Of a stretch of 64,000 nucleotides of DNA, positions 26,799 to 36,305 are shown in pieces. Both the position numbers and the translations under genes were made by a program. Positions within the stretch are counted from its first letter, which is position 1. Every line of letters begins with the position of its first letter. Location of the stretch: positions 946,475 through 1,010,474 of the forward strand of contig NZ_QENQ01000001.1 of assembly GCF_003096275.1 (NCBI RefSeq), read 5' to 3'. Under the pieces are notes generated by a model that saw nothing but the letters and a program-made list of their open reading frames with translations, was not told the DNA's origin and did no database searches. Source of the stretch: Sphingomonas pokkalii (lineage in GTDB: Bacteria; Pseudomonadota; Alphaproteobacteria; Sphingomonadales; Sphingomonadaceae).

Positions 26799-28592
26799 TT
26801 AGTGATTGTCCCGAGGTACGCCGTGGGTCTGGGCGATGCGCTGGAACTGTTCGGCGCCCTCCAGGATCGCGCCGGTGTTCATCTGGCCGACCACGGCGCG
26901 CTGGATCGCCTGCCACGGCGTCTGCGACGCGGGATAGGCGAAGCCGCCCGCCTCGGCCAGCACGCGGCGGCGCTCGGTGAGTTCGTCGGCGGGGATCAGC
27001 ACGTCGGCGGTGCCGCGCTTGAGGTCGATCCGCACCTTGTCGCCGGTCTGGAGCAGCGCCAGGCCGCCCATCGCCGCCGCTTCGGGCGAGGCGTTAAGGA
27101 TCGACGGCGAGGCCGAGGTGCCCGACTGGCGGCCGTCGCCGATGCATGGCAGGGCGTGGACGCCTTCCCGGATCAGATGGGCGGGCGCGCGCATGTTCAC
27201 GACTTCGGCAGCGCCCGGATAGCCGATCGGGCCGGCACCGCGCATCACCAGCAGCGTATCCGGCGTGATGCCGGTGGCGGGATCGTCGATGCGGTGGTGA
27301 TAATCCTCCGGCCCGTCGAACACCACGACCGGGCCTTCGAACGCCTCGGGATCGTTCGGGTTGGAGAGATACCGCGCGCGGAACTCGGGGCCGATCACGC
27401 TGGTCTTCATGATCGCCGCGTCGAACAGATTGCCGCGCAGCACGAGGAAACCGGCTTCTTCCACCAGCGGCTGGTCGAAGGTGCGGATCACCTTCTCGTC
27501 CTCGATCGTGGCGGTACGGCAATTCTCGCCGATGGTCTTGCCGTTGGCGGTGATCGCGTTCTCGTGGATCAGCCCCTGCTGCATCAATTGGGCAACCACC
27601 GCGGGCACGCCGCCGGCGCGATAGTAATCCTCGCCGAGATACTCGCCGGCCGGCTGCAGGTTGACCAGCAGCGGCACCTTGTGGCCGTGGGTCTGCCAGT
27701 CGTCGAGCGCGAGCTCGGCACCGACATGGCGGGCGATGGCGGCGAGGTGGATCGGCGCGTTGGTCGACCCGCCGATCGCCGAGTTGACGACGATCGCGTT
27801 GAGGAACGCTTCGCGCGTCAGGATGTCGGACGGCTTCAGGTCCTCGGCGACCATCTCGACGATGCGCCTGCCGGTGCGATAGGCGGCTTCCTGGCGATCG
27901 CGATAGGGTGCGGGGATGGCGGCCGAACCGGGCAGCATCATGCCCAGGGCTTCGGCGAGCGAGTTCATCGTCGTCGCGGTGCCCATGGTGTTGCAATAGC
28001 CGGTCGACGGCGCCGAGGAGCTGACCAGGCGGATGAAGCCCTCATCGTCGATCTCGCCGGCGGCGAGCAGCTCGCGCGCCTTCCACACAATCGTGCCCGA
28101 GCCGGTGCGCTCGCCGCGGTGCCAGCCGTTGAGCATCGGCCCGACCGACAGCGCGATCGCCGGGATGTTCACCGTCGCCGCCGCCATCAGGCAGGCGGGC
28201 GTGGTCTTGTCGCAGCCGGTGGTGAGCACCACGCCGTCGATCGGGTAGCCGTACAGCAGCTCGACGAGACCCAGATAGGCGAGGTTGCGATCAAGGCCCG
28301 CGGTCGGGCGCTTACCGGTTTCCTGGATCGGGTGGACCGGGAACTCGATCGCGATGCCGCCCGCCTCGCGAATGCCTTCGCGGATGCGTTCGGCAAGCAC
28401 GAGATGGTGGCGGTTGCACGGGCTGAGGTCCGAGCCTGTCTGGGCGATCCCGATGATCGGCTTGCCCGAGCGCAACTCCTCCAGGCTCAGCCCGTAGTTG
28501 AGGTACCGCTCAAGATAGAGCGCGGTCATATCAACGTTGTCAGGGTTATCGAACCAAGCGCGGCTGCGCAGCTTCGGGGCAGTGTCGGTCAT
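26799..28592 (-). CDS. IlvD/Edd-family sugar-acid dehydratase (probable L-arabinonate dehydratase)
   Basis: 597 residues from the ATG at 28592 ([34 protein letters not shown] kept after removing an upstream frame). Iron-sulfur ligands are at C59 ([11 protein letters not shown]), C127 ([11 protein letters not shown]) and probably about C200 (STGYCNTMG). The C-terminal [18 protein letters not shown] is also typical. The length and N-terminus fit the pentonate dehydratases, which turn L-arabonate into L-2-keto-3-deoxyarabonate, rather than IlvD or Edd. It lies 25 bases downstream of the epimerase gene, so one transcript. Substrate is inferred from the arabinofuranosidase nearby; D-xylonate or another aldonate is possible. 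Confidence 0.85.
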   Translation of the reverse strand: MTDTAPKLRSRAWFDNPDNVDMTALYLERYLNYGLSLEELRSGKPIIGIAQTGSDLSPCNRHHLVLAERIREGIREAGGIAIEFPVHPIQETGKRPTAGLDRNLAYLGLVELLYGYPIDGVVLTTGCDKTTPACLMAAATVNIPAIALSVGPMLNGWHRGERTGSGTIVWKARELLAAGEIDDEGFIRLVSSSAPSTGYCNTMGTATTMNSLAEALGMMLPGSAAIPAPYRDRQEAAYRTGRRIVEMVAEDLKPSDILTREAFLNAIVVNSAIGGSTNAPIHLAAIARHVGAELALDDWQTHGHKVPLLVNLQPAGEYLGEDYYRAGGVPAVVAQLMQQGLIHENAITANGKTIGENCRTATIEDEKVIRTFDQPLVEEAGFLVLRGNLFDAAIMKTSVIGPEFRARYLSNPNDPEAFEGPVVVFDGPEDYHHRIDDPATGITPDTLLVMRGAGPIGYPGAAEVVNMRAPAHLIREGVHALPCIGDGRQSGTSASPSILNASPEAAAMGGLALLQTGDKVRIDLKRGTADVLIPADELTERRRVLAEAGGFAYPASQTPWQAIQRAVVGQMNTGAILEGAEQFQRIAQTHGVPRDNH

Positions 28593-28617
28593 CGGAAAAG
28601 CCTTACGGGAGGGGAGG

Positions 28618-29751
28618 TCAGTTGGTGGTCGAGAAGCGATAGACGATGGCATTGCGATAGGTCTGCCCCGGATTGAGCCGCGCCGAGCCGAGTGCCGGCT
28701 GGTTGGGCGTGTCCGGGAAGACCTGGGGTTCGAGGGCAAGCGCGTCGCCCTGGCGATAGGCGTGGTTCGATTTGCCGATCGCGGTACCGTCGAGGAAATT
28801 GCCGGTATAGAATTGCACGCCCGGCTGGTTGGAGAGGATCTCCATCACCCGGCCGCTCGACGGATCCTCGACGCGGGCATGGAGCACGGGCTGGGCCAAG
28901 GGCGCCTTGGCGATCACGAAATTCTCGTCATAGCCCTGGCCGAACACGATCTGCGGATCGCGGCCGTCGCGGATGCGGCTGCCGATCACGGTCGGCTTGC
29001 GGAAGTCGAAGGGCGTGCCCTCGACGGGGCGCAACTGGCCGGTGGGGATCAGCGTCTTGTCGACCGGCGTCGTGGTCTCGGCGGGAATGGTCACGACATG
29101 GTCGTAGATCGAACGCTGCGAGGCTTCGCCGGCCAGGTTGAAGAAGCTGTGATTGGTGATGTTGACGATCGTCGGCTTGGTCGTCGTCGCGGTGTATTCG
29201 ACCGACAGCTCGTTCTTTTCGTTCAGCGCATAGGTAGCGGTGACGGTGAGCTGGCCGGGATAGCCTTCCTCGCCATCGGCGGCGATGTAGCGCAGGGTGA
29301 CGCTGGCGGTGTCGCCGCTCGTCACCTTCTCCACCGTCCACAACCGCTTGTCGAAGCCCTTCAGGCCGCCGTGCAGCGCGTTCGGGCCGTTGTTCTTGGC
29401 CAGCGTATAGGTCTTGCCGTCGATGGCGAAGGTGCCGCCCTTGATGCGGTTGGCATAGCGGCCGACGGTGGCGCCGAAATAGTTCGGCGCGACCAGATAG
29501 CCCTGCATGTCGTTGTAGCCGAGCGTCACATCCTCAGACTTGCCGGCGCGGTCGGGCACCGAGAGCGACTGGAGGATCGCGCCATAGCTGAGGACGGTCG
29601 CGCGCATGCCGTGGCCGTTGGTGAGGGTGATCGCCTCGACCGCCTTTCCGTCGGCCGTCTTGCCGAAGCTGGCGCGAGTCGCTTCGCCGGCCTGTGCCGA
29701 AAGCGGAATCATCGCGGTGGCGAGCAGTGCGCCCTTGATAAGATAATTCAT
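28618..29751 (-). CDS. galM: Secreted aldose 1-epimerase (mutarotase)
   Basis: 377 residues; residues 1-21 form a signal peptide ([21 protein letters not shown]). The GalM fold is recognisable from [41 protein letters not shown], the catalytic-His segment [12 protein letters not shown] and the C-terminal [11 protein letters not shown]. It interconverts alpha and beta anomers of free sugars; with the signal peptide it acts in the periplasm, before uptake. First gene of a minus-strand operon with the dehydratase, and divergent from the FucP-like transporter with a shared operator candidate between them. Confidence 0.92.
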   Translation of the reverse strand: MNYLIKGALLATAMIPLSAQAGEATRASFGKTADGKAVEAITLTNGHGMRATVLSYGAILQSLSVPDRAGKSEDVTLGYNDMQGYLVAPNYFGATVGRYANRIKGGTFAIDGKTYTLAKNNGPNALHGGLKGFDKRLWTVEKVTSGDTASVTLRYIAADGEEGYPGQLTVTATYALNEKNELSVEYTATTTKPTIVNITNHSFFNLAGEASQRSIYDHVVTIPAETTTPVDKTLIPTGQLRPVEGTPFDFRKPTVIGSRIRDGRDPQIVFGQGYDENFVIAKAPLAQPVLHARVEDPSSGRVMEILSNQPGVQFYTGNFLDGTAIGKSNHAYRQGDALALEPQVFPDTPNQPALGSARLNPGQTYRNAIVYRFSTTN

Positions 29752-29822
29752 GCAAAACCTCTCCCTGTCGGCTATCGCTGCCACGTGGCGACGCGCCCGT
29801 TGACGCTGGACGTCGGCTTGAA

Positions 29823-29833
29823 TACTCCGACTA
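29823..29833. promoter_or_regulatory. Candidate GntR/FadR-type operator, site 1
   Basis: TACTC-C-GACTA, a one-mismatch near-palindrome of TAGTC-N-GACTA, between the divergent epimerase and FucP-like transporter genes. Two further copies sit at 32089 and 34796. The T-x-GT-x3-AC-x-A frame of FadR-subfamily operators is matched by the consensus of the three. Confidence 0.55.
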
Positions 29834-29894
29834 GAAAGCGAAGAGCAACCCCGCTGCGCGACGAGCGTGGCAATTTCGAGAGGATCTTACCAGC

Positions 29895-31196
29895 ATGGCG
29901 GTCGTGCCAACGTCAAAGGCTGCTCCGGCGGGGGCCGGGCAAGCCGCTCCCCCCACCCAATATGGTCGTGCGCTGGCGCTGCTCGCCACGCTGTTCTTCA
30001 TGTGGGGCTTCATCACCGTGATCAACGGCACGCTGCTGCCACACCTGCGCAGCGTGTTCGAACTCAGCTATTTCCAGGCGGCGCTGATCGAGAGCGTCTG
30101 GTTCATTGCCTATTTCTTTGCCTCGATCCCATCGGCCAAGCTGATCGAACGGATCGGCTATCAGAAGTCGCTGGTCGTCGGCCTGTTGATCATGGCCGCG
30201 GGCGCGCTGGGCATGACGCTGGCGGCGAGCCTGCCGTCCTATGGCGTAACCCTGTTCATGCTGTTCGTGATCGCGAGCGGCATCACGCTGCTGCAGGTGG
30301 CGGCCAATCCCTATGTCGCGGTGATCGGCCCGTCCGAGACCGCCTCGTCGCGCCTCAACCTGGTGCAGGCGATGAATTCGATGGGCACGATGCTTGCGCC
30401 GCTGTTCGGTGCCTATCTGATCCTTGGCCGCTCGAAGGGCGGCACGGCGGAGGCCGGCGCGGCTGCGCTAACCCAGGCGGAGCGTCTGGCCGACGCCCAT
30501 GCCGTGATCCTGCCCTATGTGCTGGTCGCGGCGGTGCTGTTGGTGCTCGCGATCGTGATCGCCCGCTTCCCGCTGCCGGCAATGGGCTCGGCGACCAGTC
30601 GCGTCGCCAAGGAAGATCGCAAGCGTCACAGCCTTTGGAACCACCGCAACCTCGTGTTCGGAATCGGCGCGATCTTCATCTACCTGATCGCCGAGATCGG
30701 CGTGGGCAACCTGTTCGTGAATTTCGTTAGTCGTCCCGAGATCGGCAACATGACCACCGAACAGGCGGGGCGCTATCTAACCCTGCTGTGGGGCGGCATG
30801 ATGGTCGGCCGGTTCGTTGGTTCGGCGATCATGCAGAAGGTGGATGCGGCCATCGTCCTCGCCGCCTTCTCGATCGGCGCGTTCATCGTGATGGTGATCA
30901 CGGTGTTCACGCAGGGCGAAGTGGCGATGTGGTCGCTGATTCTGGTGGGCCTGTTCCACTCGATCATGTTCCCGACCATCTTCACGCTCGGCATCAAGGG
31001 CCTCGGCCCGCTGACCGAGGAAGGATCGGGGCTGCTGATCATGGCGATCGCCGGCGGTGCGCTGGTGGCGGTGCAGGGCTGGCTTGCCGACCAGTACGGC
31101 CTGCAGAACTCGTTCCTGCTGACCGCGATCTGCGAACTCTACATCCTGTTCTACGCGCTGTGGGGCGCCAAGCCCACCAACGCGATCGAAGACTGA
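29895..31196 (+). CDS. FucP-family sugar:H+ symporter (MFS)
   Basis: 433 residues, 12 predicted spans. The FucP subfamily is recognised by FFMWGFITVINGTLLPHLRSVFELSYFQAAL, then WFIAYFFASIPSAKLIERIGYQ, GITLLQVAANPYVAVIGP and LNLVQAMNSMGTMLAPLFGAYLI. Members import L-fucose, glucose, galactose or arabinose with protons across the inner membrane; here L-arabinose is the best guess from the neighbours. Divergent from the epimerase-dehydratase operon. Confidence 0.9.
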   Translation: MAVVPTSKAAPAGAGQAAPPTQYGRALALLATLFFMWGFITVINGTLLPHLRSVFELSYFQAALIESVWFIAYFFASIPSAKLIERIGYQKSLVVGLLIMAAGALGMTLAASLPSYGVTLFMLFVIASGITLLQVAANPYVAVIGPSETASSRLNLVQAMNSMGTMLAPLFGAYLILGRSKGGTAEAGAAALTQAERLADAHAVILPYVLVAAVLLVLAIVIARFPLPAMGSATSRVAKEDRKRHSLWNHRNLVFGIGAIFIYLIAEIGVGNLFVNFVSRPEIGNMTTEQAGRYLTLLWGGMMVGRFVGSAIMQKVDAAIVLAAFSIGAFIVMVITVFTQGEVAMWSLILVGLFHSIMFPTIFTLGIKGLGPLTEEGSGLLIMAIAGGALVAVQGWLADQYGLQNSFLLTAICELYILFYALWGAKPTNAIED

Positions 31197-31204
31197 TCGA
31201 AGCG

Positions 31205-31233
31205 GCTCCCCGGGCCTCGGCCCGGGGAGCTTT
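31205..31233. terminator. Bidirectional terminator-like hairpin
   Basis: Eleven-pair stem GCTCCCCGGGC/GCCCGGGGAGC (31205-31215 with 31220-31230) between the convergent transporter and regulator genes, followed by TTT on the plus strand. Confidence 0.6.
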
Positions 31234-31239
31234 GCCGCC

Positions 31240-31998
31240 TCACATCGAGAGGCGGGTATCTTCCAGCGCGAGGTCGACCAGCGTGCGCATCGCCGCGGCG
31301 GCCGCATCCACATCGCCGCCAGCGATCGCATCGAACACCTTGATATGATCGGGCACCGGATCGCGCGGCAGCGCGCGGGCGCGCTGCTTGTATTTGGTCG
31401 TCCAACTTACCGCCGCACTGATGCTGGCGCTCAGGGCCATCAATGCATGGTTGTGGGTGGCCGCCAGCAGCGCGTCGTGAAAGTCGCGGTCGGCCGCGCG
31501 GCCGGCATCGGTCGCCAGCGTATGCCGGCGCATCTTGGTGAGCGCATCGCGCATCGCCTTCACATCGTCGCGGTCGCGGCGCTCGGCGGCGAGGCGCGCC
31601 GCCGCGGGCTCGACCACCGCGCGCAGTTCGAACAGGTCGCGGACGAAATCGGTGTCAGGCTCGCCCGAAAAGGCCCAGGCGAGTACCTGCGGATCGAGCA
31701 TGTTCCAGCGGCTGCGCGGCAGCACATGGGTGCCGGCCTTGGGGCGGCTTTCCACCAGCCCCTTGGCGGTGAGCACCTGCACCGCCTCGCGATAGGCGCT
31801 ACGCGACACGTCCAGCGCTTCGGCATTGGCGACTTCGCCGGTGAGTTTTTCGCCGGGTGCGATCCGGCCGGAAACGATCTGGGTGCCGAGATAATGGGCA
31901 ATGGCCCCGCGCAGGCGCCGGCCAGAGCCTTTGGGCGTCCGCGTGATCGGCTGTACGCCTGCTTCGTCCACGCTATCCGCCTGCTCGTCCGCTGCCAT
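31240..31998 (-). CDS. GntR-family transcriptional regulator (FadR/FCD subfamily)
   Basis: 252 residues. The ATG at 31998 is chosen because CAGGAG lies 9-10 bases upstream; in-frame ATGs at 32016 and 32022 are less well placed. N-terminal winged helix-turn-helix (about 30-100): LGTQIVSGRIAPGEKLTGEV, DVSRSAYREAVQVLTAKGLVESRPKAG. C-terminal all-helical FCD sensor domain: VRDLFELRAVVEPAAARLAA, DFHDALLAATHN and the DHIKVFDAIAGGD His-containing helix. The likely ligand is a sugar acid of the pathway. It is divergent from the AraD1-like gene with the operator candidate at 32089-32099 between them. Confidence 0.92.
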   Translation of the reverse strand: MAADEQADSVDEAGVQPITRTPKGSGRRLRGAIAHYLGTQIVSGRIAPGEKLTGEVANAEALDVSRSAYREAVQVLTAKGLVESRPKAGTHVLPRSRWNMLDPQVLAWAFSGEPDTDFVRDLFELRAVVEPAAARLAAERRDRDDVKAMRDALTKMRRHTLATDAGRAADRDFHDALLAATHNHALMALSASISAAVSWTTKYKQRARALPRDPVPDHIKVFDAIAGGDVDAAAAAMRTLVDLALEDTRLSM

Positions 31999-32088
31999 CC
32001 GCTCGCTCTCCTGCATGGCCATGCGTGTAGCGCGAAGCGGGGGTGTCCGGCAAACGATGTGCGATTGCCATTCCGGACGGACGCGAAT

Positions 32089-32099
32089 AAGTCGGACTA
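32089..32099. promoter_or_regulatory. Candidate GntR/FadR-type operator, site 2
   Basis: AAGTC-G-GACTA, containing the perfect 9-mer AGTC-G-GACT, between the divergent regulator and AraD1-like genes, 24 bases before the latter's start codon. It allows both autoregulation and control of the enzyme gene. Confidence 0.6.
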
Positions 32100-32122
32100 A
32101 ACCGAGGTCGAGGAGCAGTGGA

Positions 32123-33118
32123 ATGGCGTTGCGGCTGATGCAGTTTCTGGGAAGCGATGGCGTACGGCGCGTGATCGCTGCCGACGAATCGGGGGCGAGC
32201 TTCGTCCGCGGTTTCGCCGATGTGCGCAGCCTGGCGCTGCACGCGATCGAAGCGGGCCAGTCGCTGGCCGAGGCGGTGGCCGCGGCAGGGCGCGAAGGCG
32301 CGGTCGATCCGGCCGAGGCGCTGGCGGCGGGCCAGCTGCTGGCGCCCATCGATCATCCCGATGGCGCGCACCTGGTGCTGACCGGCACCGGCCTTACCCA
32401 TCTCGGCTCGGCCGAGGGACGCGACAAGATGCACCGCGACGCGGCGGCGGCCGAGCACAAGACCGATTCGATGCGGATGTTCCTCGAAGGTGTCGAGGGC
32501 GGTAAGCCGGCGGCGGGCGCGATCGGCCAGCAGCCCGAATGGTTCTACAAGGGCAACGGCCACCATCTCGTCGGCCCCGGTGACGCGCTGGCAATGCCCG
32601 GCTTTGCGCAGGACGGCGGCGAGGAGCCCGAGCTGGCCGGCATCTATCTGATCGGCCCGGACGGCACGCCGTATCGCCTCGGCCTGTGCCTCGCCAACGA
32701 GTTCAGCGACCATGTGACCGAGCGGCACAATTATCTGTGGCTGGCACATTCCAAGCTGCGCCAGGCGGCGCTCGGGCCGGAGCTGCTGGTCGGCGAGGCG
32801 CCCGCGGACGTGCGCGGCACCAGCCGGATCGTGCGCGATGGCGCGACGATCTGGGAAAAGCCGTTCCTGTCCGGCGAGACGAACATGTCGCACAGCCTCG
32901 CCAATCTGGAGCATCACCACTTCAAATACGGGCTGTTCCGTCAGCCGGGCGACGTGCACGTCCATTTCTTCGGCACCGCGACGCTGTCGTTCAGCGATGG
33001 CGTGAAAACGGAAGTGGGCGATACGTTCGAGATCGAGGCGGCGCCCTTCACCCTGCCGCTGCGCAACCCGCTGGCGCAGGTGGAAGACACCGGGCTGACG
33101 GTGGTGAAGACGCTCTGA
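32123..33118 (+). CDS. AraD1-like fumarylacetoacetate-hydrolase-fold enzyme
   Basis: 331 residues; GAGGAG ribosome site 8 bases before the ATG at 32123. The FAH-fold core is in the C-terminal half: LGLCLANEFSDHVTERHNYLWLAHSKLR with the ALGPELLVG segment, the region that in this family holds metal ligands and the active site. AraD1-type proteins are found in L-arabinose oxidation clusters and are proposed to act on 2-keto-3-deoxy-L-arabonate or a product of it, either dehydrating to 2-oxoglutarate semialdehyde or cleaving. The exact reaction cannot be read from sequence. The N-terminal 100 residues are specific to this group. Confidence 0.8.
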   Translation: MALRLMQFLGSDGVRRVIAADESGASFVRGFADVRSLALHAIEAGQSLAEAVAAAGREGAVDPAEALAAGQLLAPIDHPDGAHLVLTGTGLTHLGSAEGRDKMHRDAAAAEHKTDSMRMFLEGVEGGKPAAGAIGQQPEWFYKGNGHHLVGPGDALAMPGFAQDGGEEPELAGIYLIGPDGTPYRLGLCLANEFSDHVTERHNYLWLAHSKLRQAALGPELLVGEAPADVRGTSRIVRDGATIWEKPFLSGETNMSHSLANLEHHHFKYGLFRQPGDVHVHFFGTATLSFSDGVKTEVGDTFEIEAAPFTLPLRNPLAQVEDTGLTVVKTL

Positions 33119-33126
33119 CCTCGGTT

Positions 33127-33148
33127 CCCCTCCCGCAAGCGGGAGGGG
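33127..33148. repeat. Perfect C/G palindrome between convergent genes
   Basis: CCCCTCCCGC-AA-GCGGGAGGGG: a ten-pair stem with a two-base loop between the AraD1-like and arabinofuranosidase stops. No T-run. It has the same core as the repeats around the DUF559 gene (CCCTCCC...GGGAGGG) and may serve as a transcript-end structure for both genes. Confidence 0.6.
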
Positions 33149-33166
33149 TGCGAACGAACCGGGGCG

Positions 33167-34753
33167 CTACCCCCCGATTTCCACTACCGCGACCGACTTG
33201 GCCGGCAGCTCCAGCGTCACCGCGCCCTTGGCGACGGTGCCGCTGATCGGTTTCGGCACCACCGCGTTCGGCGCCTCGAAGCTGTTGACCGCATCCACCT
33301 TCGCGGCGGTCAGCACCTCGCCCCTGGCGCTCTTCGGCGTGGCGCCGGCAAACTTCGCCTCGATCCGTACAGGCTTGCCCGCATCGAGATTGGTCACCGC
33401 CAGCCACAATTTGCCGTCCTTGCCCCGCGCCGCGATCGCATCAACGCGCGGCATCGTCACGTTGCCCTGGGTGTAGGTGCCCGCGTCGAACGACACCGGC
33501 ACCGCCTGCGCATCCTGGAACGGCACGTACATGCGGAACACGTGGTAGGTGGGCGTGAGGACCATCTTGTCCTTGTCGGTGAGGATCATCGCCTGGAGCA
33601 CGTTGATCATCTGGGCGATGTTGGTCATCCGCACCCGGTCTGCGTGGCGGGCGAAGATGTTGAAGTGCAGCGCGGCGATCACTGCGTCGCGCAGCGAGTT
33701 CTGCTGGTAGAGGAAGCCGGGGTTCGAGCCCGGTAGCGGCGCCAGCCACACGCCCCATTCGTCGATCATCAGGGGCACCTTCTTCTCGGGATCATATTTG
33801 TCCATGACCGCCGAGTGCTTGGCGATCATCCCGTCCATCGCCAGCGCGGCCTTGACCAGCTTGGCATAGCCGGTCTCGTCGAAGCCGACGCTGGGGAAGG
33901 AGGGGGGCCAGCCGCCGGTGGTGTAGGCGTGCATCGACAGGCCTTCGATGTTCCAGGCCCAGTCATGCCCCTTCCAGGCCGCCATCACCGCCTCGGTATA
34001 GGTGGTATCGCCGTCGTTCGGACCCACCGCGATGCGCTGCATCGGCTCCGGGCCCTTTTCGCCCTGCTTGGGATCGAGATTATGGGTGAAACGGGCGAAG
34101 CGCTTCATCAGATCGATATAATGGTCCGGGCGCATCGATCCGCCGCAGCCCCAGCTTTCATTGCCCAGGCCCAGCCACTTCACCTTATAGGGCGCGACAT
34201 GGCCGTTGGCGGCGCGCTCCTTGCCTGCGGTGCTGGAGGGATCGGCGGTCATATAGGCGAGCCAGTCGGCCGCCTCCTGGATGGTGCCCGAGCCGACATT
34301 GACCGAGACATAGGCCTCGGCCCCCACCTGGTCGGCAAAGTCCATGAACTCGTCGGTGCCGAAGCTGTTGGGCTCGCCCGCGCCGCCCCAGTTGGTGTTG
34401 ACGCTGCTGCGGCGCTTGTCCTGCGGGCCGATGCCGTCGCGCCAGTGATATTCATCGGCGAAGCAGCCGCCGGGCCAGCGCACCACCGGCACCTTGATCG
34501 CGCGCAGCGCCGCGACCACGTCCTTGCGGATGCCGCGGGTGTTGGGGATCGGCGAATCCTTGCCCACCCAGATGCCGCCATAGATGCCGCTGCCGAGATG
34601 CTCGGCGAACTGGCCGAAGATGTGGCGGTCGATCGTGGGGCCGGGCCTTGCCGCATTAACCGTTACGGCAATCTGCGCTTCCCTGGCCTGCGCCAGCGCG
34701 GGCGCCGGGGCGAACAACAGCGCCGCTCCGGCGAGCAGTGTCTTTCGAAGCAT
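33167..34753 (-). CDS. Alpha-L-arabinofuranosidase, GH51
   Basis: 528 residues with a signal peptide (MLRKTLLAGAALLFAPAPALA). The (beta/alpha)8 catalytic part carries the acid/base Glu in KWLGLGNESWGCGG and the nucleophile Glu in PLMIDEWGVWLAP. The start DRHIFGQFAEHLGSGIYGGIWVG is the classical GH51 entry, and the C-terminal beta-sandwich ends AKSVAVVEIGG. It releases L-arabinofuranose from arabinan or arabinoxylan oligomers, here outside the cytoplasm. This is the strongest pointer to L-arabinose as substrate of the locus. An operator copy sits 43 bases upstream. Confidence 0.95.
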   Translation of the reverse strand: MLRKTLLAGAALLFAPAPALAQAREAQIAVTVNAARPGPTIDRHIFGQFAEHLGSGIYGGIWVGKDSPIPNTRGIRKDVVAALRAIKVPVVRWPGGCFADEYHWRDGIGPQDKRRSSVNTNWGGAGEPNSFGTDEFMDFADQVGAEAYVSVNVGSGTIQEAADWLAYMTADPSSTAGKERAANGHVAPYKVKWLGLGNESWGCGGSMRPDHYIDLMKRFARFTHNLDPKQGEKGPEPMQRIAVGPNDGDTTYTEAVMAAWKGHDWAWNIEGLSMHAYTTGGWPPSFPSVGFDETGYAKLVKAALAMDGMIAKHSAVMDKYDPEKKVPLMIDEWGVWLAPLPGSNPGFLYQQNSLRDAVIAALHFNIFARHADRVRMTNIAQMINVLQAMILTDKDKMVLTPTYHVFRMYVPFQDAQAVPVSFDAGTYTQGNVTMPRVDAIAARGKDGKLWLAVTNLDAGKPVRIEAKFAGATPKSARGEVLTAAKVDAVNSFEAPNAVVPKPISGTVAKGAVTLELPAKSVAVVEIGG

Positions 34754-34795
34754 CGATCCTCCCTTTCTTTTCTAGGAGACCAATGCCATGAATTC

Positions 34796-34806
34796 TACTC
34801 CGACAA
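34796..34806. promoter_or_regulatory. Candidate GntR/FadR-type operator, site 3
   Basis: TACTC-C-GACAA in the 64-base gap upstream of the arabinofuranosidase gene (minus strand). The left nine bases, TACTCCGAC, are identical to site 1. Its location implies a promoter for the glycosidase separate from the membrane-protein gene upstream. Confidence 0.5.
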
Positions 34807-34817
34807 AAGTGCCGATC

Positions 34818-36305
34818 TCACAACGGGGGGAGGGCTGGGGGCAGCGTCCAGCGTGCCGCGATCACCAATAGCGCCACGATGCCGACCCCAAGCGCGGCGG
34901 CGAATACGCGCGGCGGCGATGTCCGGGTGCCGGTGGCGGCCAGCACCGCCAGTCCGGCGGCCAGCATCCCCCAGCAATGATAGCGATAGTCGGAGGCGAC
35001 GCCGACCACGCCGAAGGCCAGTTCGGTGACGATGGCGGACAGGGCAAGCGTTACCGCGATACTGCCGGCACCGTCGCGGGCGGGCCAGGCACAGAACAGC
35101 ACGGCCAGCGCCGCCGCGAACCACAGGATCGGCGCCCCCGCCACGCTGCTTGCGAGCGTGTTGCCCAGCGTCTGGAACCCGGCGATCCGCTTGGCCGGCG
35201 ACGGCAGGCCGAGCGTGTTCGGCTCCGATCCGGCAAGCGGGCCCGTGCCGGGCATCGTCGCCGGCATCCAGGCCCGCATCTCGCTGTTCCAATGGGCGAT
35301 GCGATGCGTGGCATAGGCGAGCGGATGGGTTGCGATCGTTTCGATCCAGACGCTGCGCAAGCTCTTGCCCGGCGCGGTGCGCTGGAGCGTGTCGACGATA
35401 TAGCCGCACGCTTTTTCGTCGCCGATCGGATCCCACAGGATCGGCGTGAGGCAGCCCTTCGCCTCGGCGCGTCGCCACAGGGATGCGGGTACCTGCGGCA
35501 CGGCCTGCGGCCCGGCATGATGGGCGATGCCGGCAAGGTCGAACAACGGCAGCGACCGCTCCACCCCGCTGGGGGCGGCATCGAGCAGGCGCTGGTTGAT
35601 CGGGGTGAGCACCGCGATCACCGCGGCGATCGCCGCCAGCACCAGCCCGCCCTGCAGCCACGGCCGCTCCCAGCGCAAGCCGCCGAGCAAGCCGAAGGCG
35701 AGCGGAACGCTCGCGAAGGCGGCATTGAACCGGACGAGGGTGGCGTAGCCGAGCAGCAGCACGACCAGGCCGGCCGCCCAGATGGGCAGCGGGCGGCCCG
35801 CGACGCGCCACCAACTCGCCAGCCCGACCGCGGCGACCAGCGCGCCCACCATCTGGCCGTCCTTCAGCACCGCGATCTGCCAGCCGAGCAAGGGCGGCCA
35901 GATGCCGACCAGCAGCACGATCAGCGCAGCAAGCGAACGGCCGCTGCGCGTCAGTGCCGCCGCGAACAGGCCAAGCCCGCCCCAGTAGAGCAGGATCTGC
36001 AGGACGAACATCGGCGTCTGGCCGTGCCACCCCAGACCGTGGAACAGCGCCCACAGCCGCGCCATCGCGGGTGGATGCCAATCGTCATAGTCGCCGCTCA
36101 GTACCTGACGGTACTGCACGACGCTGTCATAGCTTGCGACCCCCGGCCAGAAGAAGGCGAGGGTGATGCCGCCAAGGAGCGCCGCGACGAGACAGGCGGC
36201 GATCGCCTGGCGCCGCGTGCCGATCGGTTTCCGCTGCAAGGCTCGCGTCGTGCCGCGGCGCGGCTGCGCGCCAAAGCCCGTGGAACGCGAACGATACATG
36301 GCCAT
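34818..36305 (-). CDS. Multi-spanning membrane protein, glycosyltransferase-like
   Basis: 495 residues from the ATG at 36305 (MAMYRSRS; a second ATG at 36299). A basic N-terminus of about 35 residues is followed by around 11 hydrophobic spans. Between the first two spans is WPGVASYDSVVQYRQVLSGDYDDWHPPAMARLW, whose Asp-rich, WHPP-bearing loop resembles the first periplasmic loop of GT-C/ArnT-like lipid-linked sugar transferases. A large extracellular loop (PLFDLAGIAHHAG...) has scattered cysteines. No specific family or substrate is recognised. Transcribed alone, 64 bases before the arabinofuranosidase. Confidence 0.7.
   Translation of the reverse strand: MAMYRSRSTGFGAQPRRGTTRALQRKPIGTRRQAIAACLVAALLGGITLAFFWPGVASYDSVVQYRQVLSGDYDDWHPPAMARLWALFHGLGWHGQTPMFVLQILLYWGGLGLFAAALTRSGRSLAALIVLLVGIWPPLLGWQIAVLKDGQMVGALVAAVGLASWWRVAGRPLPIWAAGLVVLLLGYATLVRFNAAFASVPLAFGLLGGLRWERPWLQGGLVLAAIAAVIAVLTPINQRLLDAAPSGVERSLPLFDLAGIAHHAGPQAVPQVPASLWRRAEAKGCLTPILWDPIGDEKACGYIVDTLQRTAPGKSLRSVWIETIATHPLAYATHRIAHWNSEMRAWMPATMPGTGPLAGSEPNTLGLPSPAKRIAGFQTLGNTLASSVAGAPILWFAAALAVLFCAWPARDGAGSIAVTLALSAIVTELAFGVVGVASDYRYHCWGMLAAGLAVLAATGTRTSPPRVFAAALGVGIVALLVIAARWTLPPALPPL

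Noticed and set aside
29895..31196. L-fucose transport assignment for the FucP-like gene
   Set aside because: FucP family covers several sugars; no fucose enzymes are present, whereas an arabinofuranosidase and pentonate-type dehydratase are.
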